Assembly: GCA_002418005.1 (NCBI GenBank)
Contig: DIDF01000010.1
Location: 1 to 7,737 of the forward strand
Length of the DNA stretch: 7,737 nucleotides
Source of the DNA: Lactobacillaceae bacterium UBA5807
GTDB taxonomy: Bacteria > Bacillota > Bacilli > Lactobacillales > Lactobacillaceae
Direction: 5' to 3'
Shown here one piece after another: positions 5,768 through 7,737 of the stretch (positions are counted from its first letter, which is position 1; every line of letters begins with the position of its first letter). The position numbers were made by a program, and so were the translations under genes. Below the pieces are notes generated by a model, which was given only the letters and a program-made list of their open reading frames with translations, searched no databases and was not told the DNA's origin.

Positions 5768-6130
5768 TTATAAAAAAACATCTTTGCTGGCTAAATTAGC
5801 TAAACATTCTTTCAAATATGAGTCATTATGTTCTGGATAAATCGGGTTAGTGATCGGACATGCTTTCAAAATTATATATGGATTACAGTGAACACCACGG
5901 TAGAGTGGATCAAACCAGTTTTTATTAGGATGGTATCCGCGACGCTGCATTTCGTGCAGAACCAGTAAGTGAAATTGATAGAGTTTATAAGGTGAGTAAT
6001 CGAACACATAATTAACAGTTGCATGCTTTTTTCCCCAGCCATTCCCTCTTAAAGCAGCAAGTTCTCGATGCTGGCCTAACAGTTGCTGGCGAGGAAGTTT
6101 GCTAATAAGTTGCTCATGCCAAAGTCGCAT
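5768..6130 (-). CDS. Pyrimidine dimer DNA glycosylase (T4 endonuclease V-like), 120 aa
   Basis: Small cytosolic DNA repair enzyme of the Pyr_excise / TIGR02328-like family, expected to remove UV-induced cyclobutane pyrimidine dimers by glycosylase plus abasic-lyase action. LPRQQLLGQHREL at residues 12-24 aligns with the ADQHLMAEYREL region of T4 endonuclease V, placing E23 as the catalytic glutamate. GNGWGKKHATVNYVFDYSPYKLYQFH (29-54) and LHEMQRRGY (58-66) match the following helices; PIYPEHNDSYLKECL (96-110) is typical of bacterial members. T4 has Thr2 as the N-terminal amine nucleophile; here the start is Met-Arg, so Met1 itself would probably be retained and supply the amine. GGAGG lies six bases before the ATG (6137-6141). 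Transcribed toward crtN but separated from it by the insertion sequence. Intact; activity is inferred from family only. Confidence 0.85.
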   Translation of the reverse strand: MRLWHEQLISKLPRQQLLGQHRELAALRGNGWGKKHATVNYVFDYSPYKLYQFHLLVLHEMQRRGYHPNKNWFDPLYRGVHCNPYIILKACPITNPIYPEHNDSYLKECLANLASKDVFL

Positions 6131-6161
6131 ACTTAGCCTCCGTTCCTTAGTCTTATCTATT

Positions 6162-6189
6162 AATGTACTATCTTAGATTGCAATAACAA
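6162..6189 (-). promoter_or_regulatory. Possible promoter of the glycosylase gene
   Basis: On the minus strand TTGTTA (6184-6189) and TACATT (6162-6167) are 16 bases apart, with the ribosome binding site at 6137-6141 downstream. The -35 element lies inside the mobile repeat and the -10 element outside it, so the repeat end may have built or altered this promoter. Confidence 0.35.
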
Positions 6190-6406
6190 AGTTACCAGCT
6201 AGAAAGAGGCTTACTCACTGCAAACCTCAATTGAGGTGCCTACCACTTGATTATAGTGCGACCGAAGGTCTTGTGTTCTTTTATGACGTTTACCGTGATC
6301 AAAGAGTTGACTAGGCTTTGATAAGTCAAGTGGTAAATCGTATGTGGCGCACGATGAACGGCATAATTGACCATTTCAGGGAACCAACCTAGGTTTAGCT
6401 TCTCAG
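6172..6406 (-). repeat. Right arm of the ~235-bp imperfect inverted repeat
   Basis: The reverse complement of this segment matches 540-774 from end to end without gaps at roughly 89% by hand count. It carries the 3' two thirds of the 85-codon frame, the 14-base palindrome core (6224-6237) and the terminal 25-base block (6172-6196). The inner end abuts the glycosylase promoter region. Confidence 0.9.
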
Positions 6407-6497
6407 TTACCATATGCTCAAACTTAAGCATTAAAATCGAGTACCGACCACAGCGATGCAGACAAGTATCAGCGTGATCCCGAGCTATAACGGCCAT
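6240..6497 (-). pseudogene. Unidentified 85-codon frame, probably non-functional
   Basis: An open frame from ATG at 6497 to TAG at 6240 inside the putative mobile element, directly upstream of the glycosylase gene. No family is recognised. A short stretch, GWFPEMVNYAVHRAPHTIY, loosely recalls the glycosylase stretch GWGKKHATVNYVFDYSPYKLY, which could mean remote kinship or chance. The upstream ribosome binding site is weak: GGGAG is 14 bases away. Comparison with the copy at 543-706 shows changes at first and second as well as third codon positions and a stop in the other copy. I therefore think it is either decayed or never translated. A hypothetical protein cannot be excluded. Confidence 0.4.
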
Positions 6498-6501
6498 GGA
6501 A

Positions 6502-6560
6502 CCTGTCTTTCTCCCTGGATAGCATATTATGCAAACACCGTTTTGGCAAAAAAAGACAGG
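6502..6560. repeat. Inverted repeat CCTGTCTTT / AAAGACAGG
   Basis: Nine-base arms at 6502-6510 and 6552-6560 are separated by 41 bases that hold a smaller palindrome, GCATATTATGC (6522-6532). The right arm is followed by CCTTTTTC on the plus strand. The large spacer makes it a poor terminator; it may instead be structure within the putative mobile element. Confidence 0.45.
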
Positions 6561-6717
6561 CCTTTTTCATATTTTCTGGTTGGTAACTTTAATTATGAAA
6601 TCTAGGCCTGTACGCTAATTTTACCACCATTCATCAATCAGAGCTTGTTTATCTATTTCAACCTTATTGAATTCTGGCTATATTAAATTATGAAGCCTAA
6701 ACCCTAATCTGTTCGCG

Positions 6718-6723
6718 TATAAT
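6718..6723 (+). promoter_or_regulatory. -10 element of a possible hsdR promoter
   Basis: TATAAT at 6718-6723 lies 41 bases before the hsdR ATG, giving a short leader. No recognisable -35 hexamer stands 16-18 bases upstream, so the call rests on the -10 and on position. Confidence 0.4.
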
Positions 6724-6764
6724 AAGCTAGTGAATAGTTTAAATGCAGGGGAAGGAACTTTTTT

Positions 6765-7737
6765 ATGTTGGAACTGTCGTTTGAAAAAGAAGTTGTTAAA
6801 ACCTTAACGACCGGAAGTAATCAATGGGTGGAACGAAAAGACCTGTGTGGTGCGACGCCGGATCAGTTATGGGCTAATTTTCGCGATAAATTAAATAACA
6901 ATAACTATGCTAAATTGCAGGGACACCCTTTAACTGATACCGAATTTAATCAAGTTAAACGGGCGATTGAAGTTCGGACACCTTACGAAGCAGCTAAGTT
7001 ACTAGCCGCCGAAAATGGCATTGGCAAAGTTGAAGTTGAACGTGATGATGCTAAGCTGGGCACGGTGACGCTTGAATTGTTTTGGAAAGCGGACGTTGCT
7101 GGCGGTAAATCTAGTTATGAAGTGGTCCGACAAGCAGTGCGACCACGGTTAGCTGGTACTCAAGATGTCAATCCTGATCGCCGTTTTGACGTAACCCTAT
7201 TGATTAATGGGTTACCCTTAATTCAATTGGAACTAAAAAAAGCCACGGTCGAACTTAACCAGGCTTTTAATCAAATTGAAAAATACGCGCAGGAAGGTAA
7301 ATATACGGGAATTTACTCGCTGTTGCAAATGTTTGTGATTATGACGCCGGATAGTACGGCGTATTTTGCGAATGCCGAACCGGATCATTTCAATAAAGCC
7401 TTTTTGTTCAATTGGCGAACGCGGGATAATCACCCCGTGGAAAACGGCTTAGCGTTCACGCGCCAAGTTCTTAATATTCCCATGGCCCACAAAATGGTCA
7501 GTGAATATACGGTCATCGACCAAGAACGTCAGAGCTTAATTCTCTTACGGCCTTACCAGATTTATGCGATTGAAGCCGTGATGCACCGGATTCATGACCA
7601 TCAAGATGGTTTCGTTTGGCATACCACGGGTTCTGGTAAAACACTCACCTCATATAAAACCGCTAAATTAGCTGCGCAAGATCCCGGTGTCGATAAGGTC
7701 ATCTTCTTAGTTGACCGGCGGGATTTAGACGAACAGA
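6765..7737 (+). CDS. hsdR: Type I restriction enzyme subunit R (HsdR), N-terminal part
   Basis: First 324 codons of the restriction and DNA-translocation subunit of a type I restriction-modification complex; the gene continues past the right edge. It cuts unmodified DNA after ATP-driven translocation, together with HsdM and HsdS. The N-terminal PD-(D/E)xK nuclease is visible: D142 in RRFDVTLLING and E156-L-K158 in LIQLELKKATVE, then QAFNQIEKYAQEGKY. The helicase motor begins with the Q-type motif LRPYQIYAIE (about 262-271), Walker A TTGSGKT with K292, and the motif Ia region KVIFLVDRRDLDEQ at the edge. The ATG at 6765 is preceded at eight bases by GGGGAAGGA. Complete relatives have about 1000 residues. 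hsdM and hsdS would be expected to the right. No lesion is seen in the visible part. Confidence 0.95.
   Translation, partial: MLELSFEKEVVKTLTTGSNQWVERKDLCGATPDQLWANFRDKLNNNNYAKLQGHPLTDTEFNQVKRAIEVRTPYEAAKLLAAENGIGKVEVERDDAKLGTVTLELFWKADVAGGKSSYEVVRQAVRPRLAGTQDVNPDRRFDVTLLINGLPLIQLELKKATVELNQAFNQIEKYAQEGKYTGIYSLLQMFVIMTPDSTAYFANAEPDHFNKAFLFNWRTRDNHPVENGLAFTRQVLNIPMAHKMVSEYTVIDQERQSLILLRPYQIYAIEAVMHRIHDHQDGFVWHTTGSGKTLTSYKTAKLAAQDPGVDKVIFLVDRRDLDEQ

Larger units (their letters stand above)
6172..6606. mobile_element. Putative ~435-bp non-autonomous element (MITE-like)
   Basis: The left end (6172-6196) is an imperfect reverse complement of the right end (6582-6606): 25 bases each, about 20-21 of which match, sharing GGTAACTTT and AATCTAGG/AATCTAAG ends. 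The same terminal block recurs at 750-774. A short interior with a non-conserved 85-codon frame and two palindromic features fits a miniature or deleted insertion sequence that needs a transposase from elsewhere. No clear target duplication is visible at its edges, and I cannot assign a family from the ends alone. Confidence 0.5.

Noticed and set aside
7233..7433. 66-codon minus-strand frame opposite hsdR
   Set aside because: hsdR motifs on the plus strand account for this region; the antisense frame has no supporting signal.
1..7737. CRISPR array, tRNA or rRNA genes
   Set aside because: No regularly spaced direct repeats, tRNA cloverleaf-like sequence or rRNA segment was seen on either strand.

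Overview
The window looks like chromosomal DNA of a lactic acid bacterium, most likely of the Lactiplantibacillus plantarum group. This is inferred from the adjacent crtN-crtM pair for a C30 carotenoid, the low-to-moderate G+C, the Firmicutes-type ribosome binding sites and the IS types. No rRNA, tRNA or species-diagnostic gene is present, so the species is not proven.

Layout: (1) 1-541 is the right-hand part of an IS5-family insertion sequence whose transposase enters from outside the window. (2) 540-774 is one arm of an inverted repeat of about 235 bp; the other arm is 6172-6406. By hand alignment the arms differ at about 25 positions, with no gaps. (3) Between the arms lie five genes, all on the minus strand. 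In transcription order they are a T4-endonuclease-V-like pyrimidine dimer DNA glycosylase (5768-6130), an IS1182-type insertion sequence (about 4030-5499), crtN (2318-3811), crtM (1474-2334, overlapping crtN by 17 bp) and a stand-alone DUF1722/YbgA-domain protein (770-1141). (4) 6172-6606 has the look of a small non-autonomous element with roughly 25-bp terminal inverted repeats and a decayed 85-codon reading frame; the right arm of the large repeat is part of it. (5) From 6765 to the right edge runs the 5' part of hsdR, the restriction and translocation subunit of a type I restriction-modification system, on the plus strand.

How the genes fit together: CrtM condenses two farnesyl diphosphates to dehydrosqualene (4,4'-diapophytoene), and CrtN desaturates this to yellow 4,4'-diaponeurosporene, a membrane antioxidant and light screen. 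The glycosylase starts repair of UV-induced pyrimidine dimers. DUF1722 proteins are commonly found beside or fused to photolyase-linked genes. The segment between the repeats therefore reads as a small light/UV/oxidative-stress island framed by repeats and insertion sequences and set next to a restriction locus. That grouping is an inference from gene content. The observations most worth checking are the repeat frame, the internally deleted transposase, and a terminator hairpin that overlaps the transposase promoter.
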